Part shown: positions 8,348 to 16,106 of the stretch, one piece after another
How the letters are laid out: each line of letters starts with the position of its first letter
How positions within the stretch are numbered: position 1 is the stretch's first letter
NCBI GenBank assembly: GCA_031082185.1
Contig: JAVHLI010000009.1
Location: 1-64,000 of the forward strand
Source of the DNA: a bacterium
GTDB taxonomy: Bacteria > Sysuimicrobiota > Sysuimicrobiia > Sysuimicrobiales > Humicultoraceae
Length of the DNA stretch: 64,000 nucleotides
Reading direction: 5' to 3'
Translations under genes and position numbers: made by a program
Notes under the pieces: model-generated
The model's database searches: none
The model's input: the letters and a program-made list of their open reading frames with translations, nothing else
What the model was told of the DNA's origin: nothing

Positions 8348-9384
8348 CGATGGCGCCTCCGGCGACCGCGCTCGCCGCGGTCTTTCACGGACCAGGGGAT
8401 CTGCGGTTGGAGGAGGTGGTGGTTCCTTCGCCCGGCCCCGGCGAGTTGCTGATCCGCATCACCGCATGCGGGCTCTGCACGGGCGAGATCATGGACTGGT
8501 ACCTTGCCCGCAAGGCTCCGGTGCCCCTGGGCCACGAGCCGGTGGGCGTGGTGGTTGAAGCCGGACCCGGAGCGGCGTTTCGCCCGGGAGAGCGGGTCTT
8601 CGTGCACCATCACGCGCCCTGCATGTCCTGCCGGGCCTGCCGCCGCGGTGATCACGTACACTGTCCGGCCTGGGCGCCACGGCGTCTGATACCGGGCGGT
8701 CTGGCGACGCTGGCGCTGGCCCAGGCCCCGGCGGTTACCGCCGACACCCTGCGCCTGCCGCCGGAGCTATCCGACGATGCCGCCACCTTCGTCGAGCCAC
8801 TTGCCACTGTTGTCAAGTCCATACGCCGCGCCAGGATCCGGGATGGCGACCGCATCCTCATGATAGGGATGGGCGTGATGGGTCTTCTGCACCTGCTGGC
8901 CCTGCGCGCGATGGCCGCGCCATCGGTTCTGATCGGCGCCGACCGGCTCCCGGCGCGCGCGGCGATCGCGGCCCGGTATGCCGACGTGGTGGCCGACACC
9001 TCACGACAGAGCTTGGGCGAGGTGGTGCGCGAGGCAACCGGCGGAGATGGCGCGGACGTAGCGATAATCGGCCCGGGCACGGTTGAGGCATTGGAGGCCG
9101 GCTGCGGCAGTCTTGCGGCCGGCGGGACCCTGGTGGTCTTCGCTCCTACGCCGCCGGAGGCGCGATGGCCGCTGCCGGTTCATGACCTCTACTTCAAGGA
9201 GATAACAATCACGCCGACCTATTCCGCGGGTCCGGAGGATACGCGCGAGGCGCTGCGCCTGCTCGCAGCCGGTCTGCAGGTTGAACCTCTCGTGACGCAC
9301 CGCTTCCCGCTTTCGGAGGCAGGGGAGGGGTACCGCCTGCTGCGTGAGGCCGGAGCCGCCCTCAAGGTGGTGGTGCGGCCGTGA
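8344..9384 (+). CDS. Zinc-dependent alcohol dehydrogenase (MDR family), second copy
   Basis: A 346-residue MDR protein with catalytic Cys45 (CGLCTGE) and His64-Glu65 (GHE), structural cysteines 93, 96, 99 and 107, and a cofactor loop GMGVMGLLH. It is clearly divergent from the preceding dehydrogenase, so the pair is not a recent duplication. GTG start in a GTGA overlap with the upstream gene, and another GTGA overlap with the cupin gene downstream. Similar proteins are often annotated threonine- or sorbitol-dehydrogenase-like; the substrate is unknown. Confidence 0.85.
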   Translation: MTMAPPATALAAVFHGPGDLRLEEVVVPSPGPGELLIRITACGLCTGEIMDWYLARKAPVPLGHEPVGVVVEAGPGAAFRPGERVFVHHHAPCMSCRACRRGDHVHCPAWAPRRLIPGGLATLALAQAPAVTADTLRLPPELSDDAATFVEPLATVVKSIRRARIRDGDRILMIGMGVMGLLHLLALRAMAAPSVLIGADRLPARAAIAARYADVVADTSRQSLGEVVREATGGDGADVAIIGPGTVEALEAGCGSLAAGGTLVVFAPTPPEARWPLPVHDLYFKEITITPTYSAGPEDTREALRLLAAGLQVEPLVTHRFPLSEAGEGYRLLREAGAALKVVVRP

Positions 9385-9857
9385 AGCCGCTTGTCGCGCG
9401 CTTCGATCCTGCGCGGTTCCGCTGGAAGGGGTTTCCCTCGGTTCCCTACAAGGCGACCGCCCGCGGGCCACTGGCATGGCGCGGGGTCGAGCGGTTTGTG
9501 CTGGTAGGCGAGAGGGACGAGCCCGCGGCCTTCCAACTGCGGTACTTCGAGATCGCTCCTGGCGGCTACTCGTCGCTGGAGCAGCACCGCCACGCGCACG
9601 CGGTGCTCGTCCTGCGCGGCCGTGGCAGAGTACGCATAGGCAACGCCGAGCACAGGGTTGGAGCCATGGACTTCATCTTCATACCTCCTGGGACACCCCA
9701 CCAGTTCCGGGCAGGCAAGGAGCCCTTTGGGTTCCTCTGCCCGGTGGATGCGGTACGCGATCGGCCCAGGCCGGTGCGTACGTCTCTTCCGAAGGCGGCG
9801 GCTGCGAAGCGCGCCCCAAGACGCCTTGCACGGCCGGCCTCGCGCCGCTATGATTAG
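9381..9857 (+). CDS. Cupin-domain protein
   Basis: A 158-residue single-domain cupin. The first cupin motif is present (GGYSSLEQHRHAHAVLVLRG) with HxH metal ligands and the second (PPGTPHQF) with its histidine. Such small metal-binding beta-barrels act as isomerases, dioxygenases or ligand sensors; the exact role is open. It is translationally coupled (GTGA) to the two alcohol dehydrogenases, so it probably acts on the same metabolite. The C-terminal 30 residues are Arg/Ala-rich and probably disordered; that stretch of DNA also carries a likely promoter for the next gene. Confidence 0.8.
   Translation: MKPLVARFDPARFRWKGFPSVPYKATARGPLAWRGVERFVLVGERDEPAAFQLRYFEIAPGGYSSLEQHRHAHAVLVLRGRGRVRIGNAEHRVGAMDFIFIPPGTPHQFRAGKEPFGFLCPVDAVRDRPRPVRTSLPKAAAAKRAPRRLARPASRRYD
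9826..9854 (+). promoter_or_regulatory. Promoter for nfu inside the cupin 3' end
   Basis: A -10 box TATGAT (9849-9854, five of six consensus bases) is preceded with a 17-nt spacer by TTGCAC (9826-9831). The predicted start of transcription is about 9861, giving the nfu mRNA a leader of about 33 nt. The promoter lies within the last codons of the cupin gene and includes its stop. Confidence 0.45.
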
Positions 9858-9893
9858 TAAGTACATTCGTCAACAATGCCCCCGGAGGCAGAC

Positions 9894-10157
9894 ATGACAG
9901 ATCAGGCGAGCACTGAGCAGCCCGACCAGAGCCTGCAGAGCAGGGTGGAGCGGGTGCTGGATACCATCCGGCCCTACATCCAGGGCGACGGCGGCGACAT
10001 CGAGCTGGTGGGTGTGGCCGACGGCATCGTGCAGGTACGCCTGGTAGGCGCGTGCGTGGGGTGCATGCACGCTATGATGACGTTGCAGTCAGGGATCGAG
10101 CGAATGGTGAAGCAGGAGATCCCAGAAATCCGTGGGGTGGAAGCGGTCCCCTTCTAG
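9894..10157 (+). CDS. NifU-like (Nfu) Fe-S cluster scaffold/carrier protein
   Basis: An 87-residue stand-alone NifU C-terminal domain protein that holds and delivers [4Fe-4S] clusters. The CxxC ligand motif is in GACVGCMHAMMTLQSGIE, preceded by the family's IQGDGGDIELVGV. I choose the ATG at 9894 because GGAGG (9881-9885) is 8 nt upstream; an in-frame ATG at 9876 overlaps that ribosome site and adds six residues. It appears to be its own transcription unit, with a promoter in the cupin gene and a hairpin terminator after it. Fe-S clients nearby include LipA, NuoB and NuoI. Confidence 0.92.
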   Translation: MTDQASTEQPDQSLQSRVERVLDTIRPYIQGDGGDIELVGVADGIVQVRLVGACVGCMHAMMTLQSGIERMVKQEIPEIRGVEAVPF

Positions 10158-10180
10158 CCGGTCGATGGATTGCTCGGACG

Positions 10181-10215
10181 GGCCCCCCATGACACGCATG
10201 CGGGGGTCTTTTCTT
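10181..10215 (+). terminator. Rho-independent terminator after nfu
   Basis: A 9-bp stem pairs CCCCC-CATG (10183-10191) with CATG-GGGGG (10197-10206, one bulged C), with loop ACACG, followed at once by TCTTTTCTT. It separates nfu from rtcB and is the only convincing intrinsic terminator I found. Confidence 0.7.
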
Positions 10216-10235
10216 GCGGCAACAGGTGAGGAACC

Positions 10236-13040
10236 ATGACGACGCCCTGGACGCAGGTTCTGCGGAAGATAGACGACTGGCGGTGGGAGCTCCCGGTTAG
10301 CTACAAGCCGGGCATGCGCGTCCCCGGCCTGATCTATGCCGACGAGCGCATGCTGCGCGCCATGGCCGAGGAGCAGGCCATCGAGCAGGTTGCCAATGTG
10401 GCGACGCTGCCGGGCATCGTCGGGAGGTCGCTTGCGATGCCCGACATCCACTGGGGCTACGGGTTCCCGGTGGGAGGCGTGGCGGCGTTTGATCTCGAGG
10501 AAGGTATCATCTCACCCGGCGGGGTAGGTTACGACATAAACTGCCTCCCCGGAGACGCACGGGTGCTCCACGAGTTTGGCTATCAGCAGGCGATCGCGGC
10601 CTTTCGCGACCGCTGGCCCGACGAGCGGATCAAGTGCGTCAACCCACACACCGAGGTGAGGGACACAGAGATCCTGGCGTTCATCACCTCTCCCACACCG
10701 ACGGCCAGGATGTTCAGGCTTTTGACCGAATCGGGTCGGGAGATTCGGGCCACCGCCGATCATCCGTTCCTGACGCCCGACGGCATGATTCCGGTGGGGG
10801 ATCTCGCCCAGGGCCAGCATGTCTCGGTGTACCCGTTTGAAGGCGTTCCCTACGAGGCGCCCCCGAGTGACGTTCTGGTTACCGAAGAGGACGTTCGCCT
10901 ATCCTACCCAGGGCACGCCAACGGGTTGACCCAGGTGCTCGGGGTCCTCCGCCGTAAGGGCCTCCTGCCGTTGAGGATGGATCACCCAGCGCTGCCTTAT
11001 CTCATCAAGCTGATGGGGTTCACGCAGGGAGATGGCAGCCTGCAGCTTCGCAGCGGTGGAGGCTCCCTGCTCGCCTGCTATGCGAAGGTTGAAGATCTCG
11101 AGACCATCCGGCAGGATGTTGCGGCCGCAGGCTTCACGCCCTCGCGCATCTACCAACGTCATAGATCGCACGCCATCGAGACAGGGTATGGCCGCGTCGA
11201 GTTCGAGCACACGGAGTCGTGCATCCATGTGGGGTCAACGGCCCTCGCGATGCTTCTTCGCTGCCTGGGCACAACCGCAGGCGCGAAGGCGATCCAGGAT
11301 TTCGATGTGCCGGCATGGCTCAATTGTGCGCCCCGCTGGATGAAACGTCTCTACCTGGCAGCGCTCTTCGGCGCTGAGCTCACCAGCCCCAGTACGGTGA
11401 CAGGGCATCCCTACAACTTCACCGGACCGGTCCTTTCTATGAACAAGCGTGCGGGCGTTGTGGAAAGTGGACGGCGGTATCTTGAGGGGATTCGGACCCT
11501 GATGCTCGATTTCGGCGTGGAGAGCGCCTTGCTGGCTGAGCGCGAGGAACACGTGAGCCGGACGGGTGAAGCCTCGATCCGCCTCAGGCTGCAGATCTCC
11601 AGTCAGCCAGCGAACCTGGTCCGGTTCTGGAGCACCATCGGGTTCGAGTACAATCGCCGAAAGCAGTACCTGGCGTGTGTCGCTGCTCAATACCTGCGTC
11701 TCAAGATGGCGTATCCTGATTTCTGGACGTTCATTGAGTTGGCGACCCGGGGCCTGGGTGAGACAGGACAGGTCTGGGACAGAATCGTTCACAACGAGCA
11801 GGTTCCTTTTGATGGTCCGGTATATGACTTCACCGTCAAGGATGCGAACCACAATTTTATCGCAGACTCGTTCGTTGTTTCTAACTGCGGCGTCAGGCTG
11901 CTGCGGACCGACCTCACCGAGGACGAGGTCCGGCCTCATCTGGCCACCCTGGTTGACGCCCTGTACAACGCCGTTCCCTCGGGCGTTGGGGTCGGCGGTC
12001 GGGTAAAGGTCGGGATGGGAGAGATTGACGAGGTGCTCGCGAAGGGCGCCCGCTGGGCGGTAGCGCGCGGGTACGGCACGGCCGGTGATCTGGAGGTGAC
12101 CGAGGCCGGTGGAGCCCTGGAGCAGGCCGATCCCGCATCGGTCAGCGGCGAGGCCAAGCAGCGCGGCCGCGGGCAGGTAGGCACGCTCGGTTCGGGGAAC
12201 CACTTCCTGGAGATTCAGGTAGTGGATCAGGTATTCGATGCGTCCGCCGCATCGGTCCTGGGGATTGGGGAGCCCGGCCAGATTGTCGTGTTTGTCCACA
12301 CTGGGTCGCGGGGGCTGGGACACCAGGTTTGCACCGACTACCTGCGCGTCTGCGAGCGCGCCTCGAGCCGTCACGGTATCCACCTGGTGGACCGGCAGCT
12401 TGCATGCGTGCCGCTGCGGTCTCCAGAGGGAGAGCGGTACTTCGGCGCGATGAGCGGGGCGGCCAACTTCGCGTGGGCCAACCGGCAGCTCATCACGCAC
12501 TGGGTGCGCGAGGCATTTGAGCGGGTGCTGGGTCAGTCGTGGGAACGCCTGGGCCTTCGCTTGGTCTATGACGTGGCCCACAACATTGGGAAGATCGAGA
12601 CACACGAGGTGGACGGTGGGCAGCGCCGCGTCTGCGTGCACCGCAAGGGCGCCACGCGCGCCTTTCCGGCCGGACATCCCGAGGTCCCTGCCCGATACCG
12701 CGGGGTCGGCCAGCCGGTGTTCATCCCCGGCGACATGGGGCGGTACTCGTTCGTGGCCATCGGGGCCGAAGGCGCGATGCGCGAGACCTTCGGTTCCACC
12801 TGCCACGGTGCCGGACGTTTGCTCGGCCGCAAGGCCGCGGTTCGCCACCTCGCAGGGCGGGACGTCAGCGACGAGCTGCGCAGGGCAGGCATCATCGTCC
12901 GCTCCCGGGACCGGAGCCTGCTGGCCGAGGAAGCACCGGAGGCATACAAGGACGTTGCCGACGTCGTGGCCATCTGCCATGCCGCGGGGTTGAGCCACCG
13001 GGTCGCTCGGATGCGCCCGATCGGCGTGGTGAAGGGGTAG
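10236..13040 (+). CDS. rtcB: RNA-splicing ligase RtcB with in-frame intein
   Basis: RtcB joins RNA 2',3'-cyclic-phosphate ends to 5'-OH ends using GTP and Mn2+. The 934-residue precursor splits cleanly: residues 1-102 and 551-934 make a 486-residue RtcB of normal length, and 103-550 are an intein. Extein hallmarks are MPDIHWGYGFPVGG, GVGYDIN/CGVRLL across the junction (the +1 Cys is an Mn2+ ligand), GSGNHFLEIQ, HTGSRGLGHQV and TCHGAGR, where His857 (His409 after splicing) is the expected guanylylation site. ATG start 20 nt after the nfu terminator, with GTGAGGA as a weak ribosome site. No archease gene is adjacent. Enzyme activity should depend on splicing because the intein separates the metal-binding residues. 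Confidence 0.96.
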   Translation: MTTPWTQVLRKIDDWRWELPVSYKPGMRVPGLIYADERMLRAMAEEQAIEQVANVATLPGIVGRSLAMPDIHWGYGFPVGGVAAFDLEEGIISPGGVGYDINCLPGDARVLHEFGYQQAIAAFRDRWPDERIKCVNPHTEVRDTEILAFITSPTPTARMFRLLTESGREIRATADHPFLTPDGMIPVGDLAQGQHVSVYPFEGVPYEAPPSDVLVTEEDVRLSYPGHANGLTQVLGVLRRKGLLPLRMDHPALPYLIKLMGFTQGDGSLQLRSGGGSLLACYAKVEDLETIRQDVAAAGFTPSRIYQRHRSHAIETGYGRVEFEHTESCIHVGSTALAMLLRCLGTTAGAKAIQDFDVPAWLNCAPRWMKRLYLAALFGAELTSPSTVTGHPYNFTGPVLSMNKRAGVVESGRRYLEGIRTLMLDFGVESALLAEREEHVSRTGEASIRLRLQISSQPANLVRFWSTIGFEYNRRKQYLACVAAQYLRLKMAYPDFWTFIELATRGLGETGQVWDRIVHNEQVPFDGPVYDFTVKDANHNFIADSFVVSNCGVRLLRTDLTEDEVRPHLATLVDALYNAVPSGVGVGGRVKVGMGEIDEVLAKGARWAVARGYGTAGDLEVTEAGGALEQADPASVSGEAKQRGRGQVGTLGSGNHFLEIQVVDQVFDASAASVLGIGEPGQIVVFVHTGSRGLGHQVCTDYLRVCERASSRHGIHLVDRQLACVPLRSPEGERYFGAMSGAANFAWANRQLITHWVREAFERVLGQSWERLGLRLVYDVAHNIGKIETHEVDGGQRRVCVHRKGATRAFPAGHPEVPARYRGVGQPVFIPGDMGRYSFVAIGAEGAMRETFGSTCHGAGRLLGRKAAVRHLAGRDVSDELRRAGIIVRSRDRSLLAEEAPEAYKDVADVVAICHAAGLSHRVARMRPIGVVKG
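10542..11885 (+). mobile_element. Intein in RtcB with degenerate LAGLIDADG endonuclease
   Basis: The 448-residue intein begins with CLPGDARVLHEFG (block A, Cys nucleophile), has TADHPF (block B, TxxH) about 70 residues in, and ends VYDFTVKDANHNF...FVVSN (blocks F and G) before the extein Cys. The terminal dipeptide is Ser-Asn rather than His-Asn, as in some naturally active inteins. The centre carries one good dodecapeptide (LMGFTQGDGSL, precursor residues about 258-268) and a second, poor one (LYLAALFGAELTS, about 371-383) whose catalytic Asp position reads Glu and whose final Gly reads Leu. Splicing looks intact; homing activity is probably lost. The insertion site (GYDIN/CGVR) is the one I recall for archaeal RtcB inteins. 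Confidence 0.93.
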
Positions 13041-13057
13041 CTCGGGACAGGAGGAGC

Positions 13058-14212
13058 ATGGTGCAGACGCTTGCCACCGAGGAGCAGCGGCTTGTCCACC
13101 GGACGATAAGGGAGCTCGCGCGGGAGGAGCTGCGGCCGCACGCAGCGATCTGGGACCGCGAGGGGCGTTTCCCCGTTGAACTTGTTCCCCGGCTGGCCGG
13201 CCTGGGGCTGCTGGGCATGACCGTACCCGTTGACCACGGCGGGTCCGGTCTGGATGCGGTGACCATTGCAACCACCATCGAAGCGCTGGCCTGGGGCGAT
13301 GGGGGCGTCGCGCTGTCGGTCGCGGCGCACAACTCGCTGTGCACGGGGCACATCGCCGCGTTCGGCAACGAGGTCCAGCGCCGCAGGTTCCTGCCGCGCC
13401 TGGCCGGCGGGGAGGCGCTGGGTGCATGGTGCCTGACCGAGCCCAACGCCGGCAGCGACGCCGCGGCGATCAAGACACGCGCCGAGCGCCACGGCGATCG
13501 CTGGGTTATGAACGGCACCAAGGTCTTCGTTACCAACGGCAGCTTAGCCGGGGTCTACGTGGTCATGGCGGTGACCGCGCCCGGGGCTGGGAGGAAGGGG
13601 ATCAGTGCCTTCGTGGTCGAGCGCGGCACCCCGGGGTTGGAGATCGGCCGCAAAGAGGACAAGCTCGGGGTCCGCAGCAGCGATACCTGCGAGGTTCACC
13701 TCGCGGACTGCGGGGTGCCGGACGAGCACCTCCTTGGGGAGGCCGGAGACGGCTACTCCCAGGTGATGCGCGTGCTGGAGCGGGGCCGCATCGGGATCGC
13801 AGCCATGGCGGTAGGCATCGGGAACGCCGCGCTTGACGCCAGCCTGGCGTACGCCCAGGAGCGCACCGCCTACGGCCGGCCGATCGCCGATCTGCAGGCA
13901 ATCCAGTTCATGCTGGCCGACATGGCCACCGAACTGGACGCCGCCTGGCTGCTGACCGAGCACGCCGCGGAACTGGCCGACCGAGGCCAGCCGTTTCGCC
14001 GCCAGGCCTCGATGGCGAAGCTCTACGCCTCGGAGGCCGCGGCGCGGGCCGCCTCCCGCGCGGTGCAGATCCACGGCGGGTACGGGTTCACCAAGGACTA
14101 TCCCGTGGAACGCTTTTACCGCGACGTGAAGCTGTGCGAGATCGGTGAGGGCACAAGCGAGGTCCAGCGGGCGATCATCTCCAAGTCTGTCCTTGCGGAC
14201 TCCGGGCGGTAA
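13058..14212 (+). CDS. Acyl-CoA dehydrogenase
   Basis: A 384-residue FAD flavoenzyme that introduces the alpha-beta double bond into acyl-CoA thioesters. It has the FAD/substrate signature WCLTEPNAGSDAA, the middle-domain VMNGTKVFVTNG, the C-terminal helix motif QIHGGYGFTKDYPVERFYRD and the catalytic-loop EIGEGTSEVQR with the expected glutamate base. The length matches short/branched-chain members. The ATG start has GGAGGAG at 13050-13056. No thiolase or enoyl-CoA hydratase is adjacent, so chain-length preference and pathway cannot be assigned. Confidence 0.93.
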   Translation: MVQTLATEEQRLVHRTIRELAREELRPHAAIWDREGRFPVELVPRLAGLGLLGMTVPVDHGGSGLDAVTIATTIEALAWGDGGVALSVAAHNSLCTGHIAAFGNEVQRRRFLPRLAGGEALGAWCLTEPNAGSDAAAIKTRAERHGDRWVMNGTKVFVTNGSLAGVYVVMAVTAPGAGRKGISAFVVERGTPGLEIGRKEDKLGVRSSDTCEVHLADCGVPDEHLLGEAGDGYSQVMRVLERGRIGIAAMAVGIGNAALDASLAYAQERTAYGRPIADLQAIQFMLADMATELDAAWLLTEHAAELADRGQPFRRQASMAKLYASEAAARAASRAVQIHGGYGFTKDYPVERFYRDVKLCEIGEGTSEVQRAIISKSVLADSGR

Positions 14213-14227
14213 CAGGAGGTGCCTGGA

Positions 14228-14911
14228 TTGATACGCGCCGAGGGACATCGGGTAATCCGGGCCCCGGTGCAGCGTGTCTGGCAGTTGCTGAGCCGGCTCG
14301 AATCACACCCGCGGTTCACCGGCATCTGGATGGCCGCGCACCTGATAGACCGGTCTCCTGCAGCCCCGCTGGTGGAGTTGCGTGGGTTCTTCGGGGGCCT
14401 GCCGGTCGCGTCGGTGCAGAGGTTCTCGCTGAAGCCCCCTGGCCGGATCGAGTTCAGGCAGGTGCGCGGGACGTTCCTGGAGCTGGCCGGAGCGTACATC
14501 ATAAGGGACGCCGACGGCGAGACGGATCTTGTCGTGCAGTTGGCGGTGGACCCCGGCATCGCGCTTTTCTCCGAGGCGGCGGTGCGCCAGGTCCTGGCAG
14601 GCCACATCGAGGGCACGCTGGTTAGGATCAAGGCTTCGGCCGAGCGAGACTCGGTGCGCCCATCCCCCCGGCGCGGGCGGTCGCCTGCCGCCGGGGCGCC
14701 TGCGATGGTCGAAGAAGCCGGTGCCGGCATCATGCCTGAGGTCGAAGAGGAACCGGAGGGCGCCGTGGAGCCGCCGGCCGCACCAAGTGTGCCCGGTGCC
14801 GCGCCCGGTGCCGCGCCCGGTGCCGCGCGGCCTGCCGACGTCAGGGGACGGCGCCGCCGGCGGCGCCGTCCCAAGGCACGAGGCCAGCCCCCGCCTGCGC
14901 AGGGCACGTAG
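14228..14911 (+). CDS. SRPBCC (polyketide cyclase/START-like) protein with Arg-rich tail
   Basis: Residues 1-140 look like a SRPBCC ligand-binding fold: an opening EGHRVIRAPVQRVWQLLSRLESHPRF, a beta-rich centre and a closing amphipathic helix (VRQVLAGHIEGTLVRIKASAE). The remaining 85 residues are low-complexity: an acidic/Pro stretch, three PGAA repeats and a basic GRRRRRRRPK segment. I choose the TTG at 14228 because AGGAGG (14214-14219) is 8 nt upstream; an in-frame GTG at 14219 overlaps that site. Function unknown; such proteins bind hydrophobic ligands. The tail's coding DNA contains a tandem repeat and a perfect palindrome, so its sequence may be driven by the DNA rather than the protein. 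Confidence 0.7.
   Translation: MIRAEGHRVIRAPVQRVWQLLSRLESHPRFTGIWMAAHLIDRSPAAPLVELRGFFGGLPVASVQRFSLKPPGRIEFRQVRGTFLELAGAYIIRDADGETDLVVQLAVDPGIALFSEAAVRQVLAGHIEGTLVRIKASAERDSVRPSPRRGRSPAAGAPAMVEEAGAGIMPEVEEEPEGAVEPPAAPSVPGAAPGAAPGAARPADVRGRRRRRRRPKARGQPPPAQGT
14792..14827 (+). repeat. Three tandem 12-bp repeats (CCCGGTGCCGCG)
   Basis: Three perfect, head-to-tail copies of CCCGGTGCCGCG lie in the 3' part of the SRPBCC gene and encode Pro-Gly-Ala-Ala three times. Because the unit is a multiple of three, copy number can change without breaking the reading frame. Confidence 0.9.
14845..14872. repeat. Perfect 28-bp palindrome
   Basis: GGGACGGCGCCGCC is followed directly by its own reverse complement, giving a 28-bp perfect palindrome. 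As RNA it would fold into a very stable 12-bp stem with a CCGG loop. It lies in the codons for the Arg-rich tail of the SRPBCC protein, about 75 nt before the mrp start. No T-run follows, so it is not a standard terminator. It could be a transcript-end or mRNA-stability element, a protein-binding site or a mobile palindrome. Confidence 0.9.
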
Positions 14912-14945
14912 GAACGCGCTACACTCAAATCAAGGGAGGAACACG

Positions 14946-16079
14946 ATGACCAGCCGCCAGAGCAGGCCCACACGAGAGCAGATCCTGGAGGCCCTTCGCG
15001 ACGTGCAGGATCCCGAGCTTCACAGGAGCATCGTAGAGCTGAACATGGTTCGGGAGATTGCCGTGGAGGGCGGACGGGTGACCGTGGAGGTGCTGCTTAC
15101 CATCAGCGGCTGTCCACTCAGGGAGACAATCGCCAAGGCGGTGACAGAGCGGATTCGGGCCGTGCCCGGAGTCAGCGATGTGGAGGTCCGGCTCGGGGTG
15201 ATGGACCAAGAGCAGCGTCAGGCACTGGTGAGGCAGCTGCACGGCGGCGAACCCCCTGCCTCGCCGGACGGCGAGACGCCTCCCCCCAGAAAGCAGGGAC
15301 TGCTCGCCGAAGGCTCGACCACGCGGGTGATCGCGATCGCCAGCGGAAAGGGCGGCGTGGGGAAGTCCACCGTCACCGTGAACCTGGCAGTGGCGATGGC
15401 GCTCGACGGCCGGCGCGTGGGCGTGATTGACGCCGACATCTACGGTTTCTCAATCCCTCGGATGCTGGGCGTCACCGGACAGCCGACCGCCATAGACCAG
15501 ATGTTGATCCCGCTTGAAAGCGACGGCATCCGTGTAATGTCCATAGGGTTCCTGCTGCCCGATGATTCAGAGGCGGTGGTCTGGAGGGGCCCGATGCTGC
15601 ACAGGGCCCTGGTCACGTTCATCTCCGATGTGCACTGGGGCGACGACCTGGAGTACCTGCTGATTGACCTGCCACCCGGGACCGGGGACGTTTCGCTTAC
15701 GATCGCGCAGACGCTACCCCGCTCCAGCATGCTGATCGTGACCACCCCGCAGCCCGCAGCCGTGAGCGTGGCAAGGCGCGCCGCGAAGATGGCCGAACTG
15801 GTCAACATGGAGGTCATCGGCGTGGTTGAGAACATGTCGGGGTTCTCGCCGGCGCCCGGGGCGCCAACCGTTGACCTGTTCGGTAGGGGCGGCGGGCAGC
15901 GCCTGGCCGAGATCCTGGGTGTCCCGCTTCTGGGGGAGATCCCCATTGATTTGGCCCTGCGCGAGAGCGGTGACAGCGGGCTGCCGCTAGTTAGGACCCA
16001 TCCGGACAGCCCTGCCTCGAAGGTGCTGCGTGAGGTGGCCCGGAGGGTTGTGGCGCGGCTTCCGGTTGCCACCCGATAA
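14946..16079 (+). CDS. mrp: Mrp/ApbC-type P-loop ATPase with N-terminal MIP18 (DUF59) domain
   Basis: A 377-residue Fe-S cluster carrier-type ATPase. Residues 1-95 are a MIP18/DUF59 domain (LRDVQDPELHRSIVELNMV; TISGCPLRETI with its conserved Cys). Residues 120-377 are the ParA/MinD-like ATPase with a deviant Walker A SGKGGVGKST and the Mrp motif DADIYGFSIPRMLG. The usual C-terminal CxxC that holds the bridging cluster is missing: after ENMSGF the sequence is SPAPGAP. The reading frame is open far upstream, but the ATG at 14946 with AAGGGAGGA (14932-14940) is clearly the start. It probably serves Fe-S enzymes, but without CxxC it may not carry a cluster itself. Confidence 0.92.
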   Translation: MTSRQSRPTREQILEALRDVQDPELHRSIVELNMVREIAVEGGRVTVEVLLTISGCPLRETIAKAVTERIRAVPGVSDVEVRLGVMDQEQRQALVRQLHGGEPPASPDGETPPPRKQGLLAEGSTTRVIAIASGKGGVGKSTVTVNLAVAMALDGRRVGVIDADIYGFSIPRMLGVTGQPTAIDQMLIPLESDGIRVMSIGFLLPDDSEAVVWRGPMLHRALVTFISDVHWGDDLEYLLIDLPPGTGDVSLTIAQTLPRSSMLIVTTPQPAAVSVARRAAKMAELVNMEVIGVVENMSGFSPAPGAPTVDLFGRGGGQRLAEILGVPLLGEIPIDLALRESGDSGLPLVRTHPDSPASKVLREVARRVVARLPVATR

Positions 16080-16106
16080 GGAGAGGGTCCCTTAAGGAGG
16101 AGAGGA

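Noticed and set aside
11235-13427. 730-codon open frame on the minus strand across rtcB
   Set aside because: It is antisense to RtcB, whose motifs are unambiguous. Its product is Arg/Pro/Ala-rich low-complexity sequence typical of high-GC shadow frames.
14897-14925. TACACT (14920-14925) as a promoter for mrp
   Set aside because: Only four of six bases match and the -35 region (TGCGCA) is poor, so I did not list it.
14529-14945. 139-codon upstream extension of mrp
   Set aside because: It overlaps the SRPBCC gene out of frame. The ATG at 14946 has an excellent ribosome site and starts the DUF59 domain.
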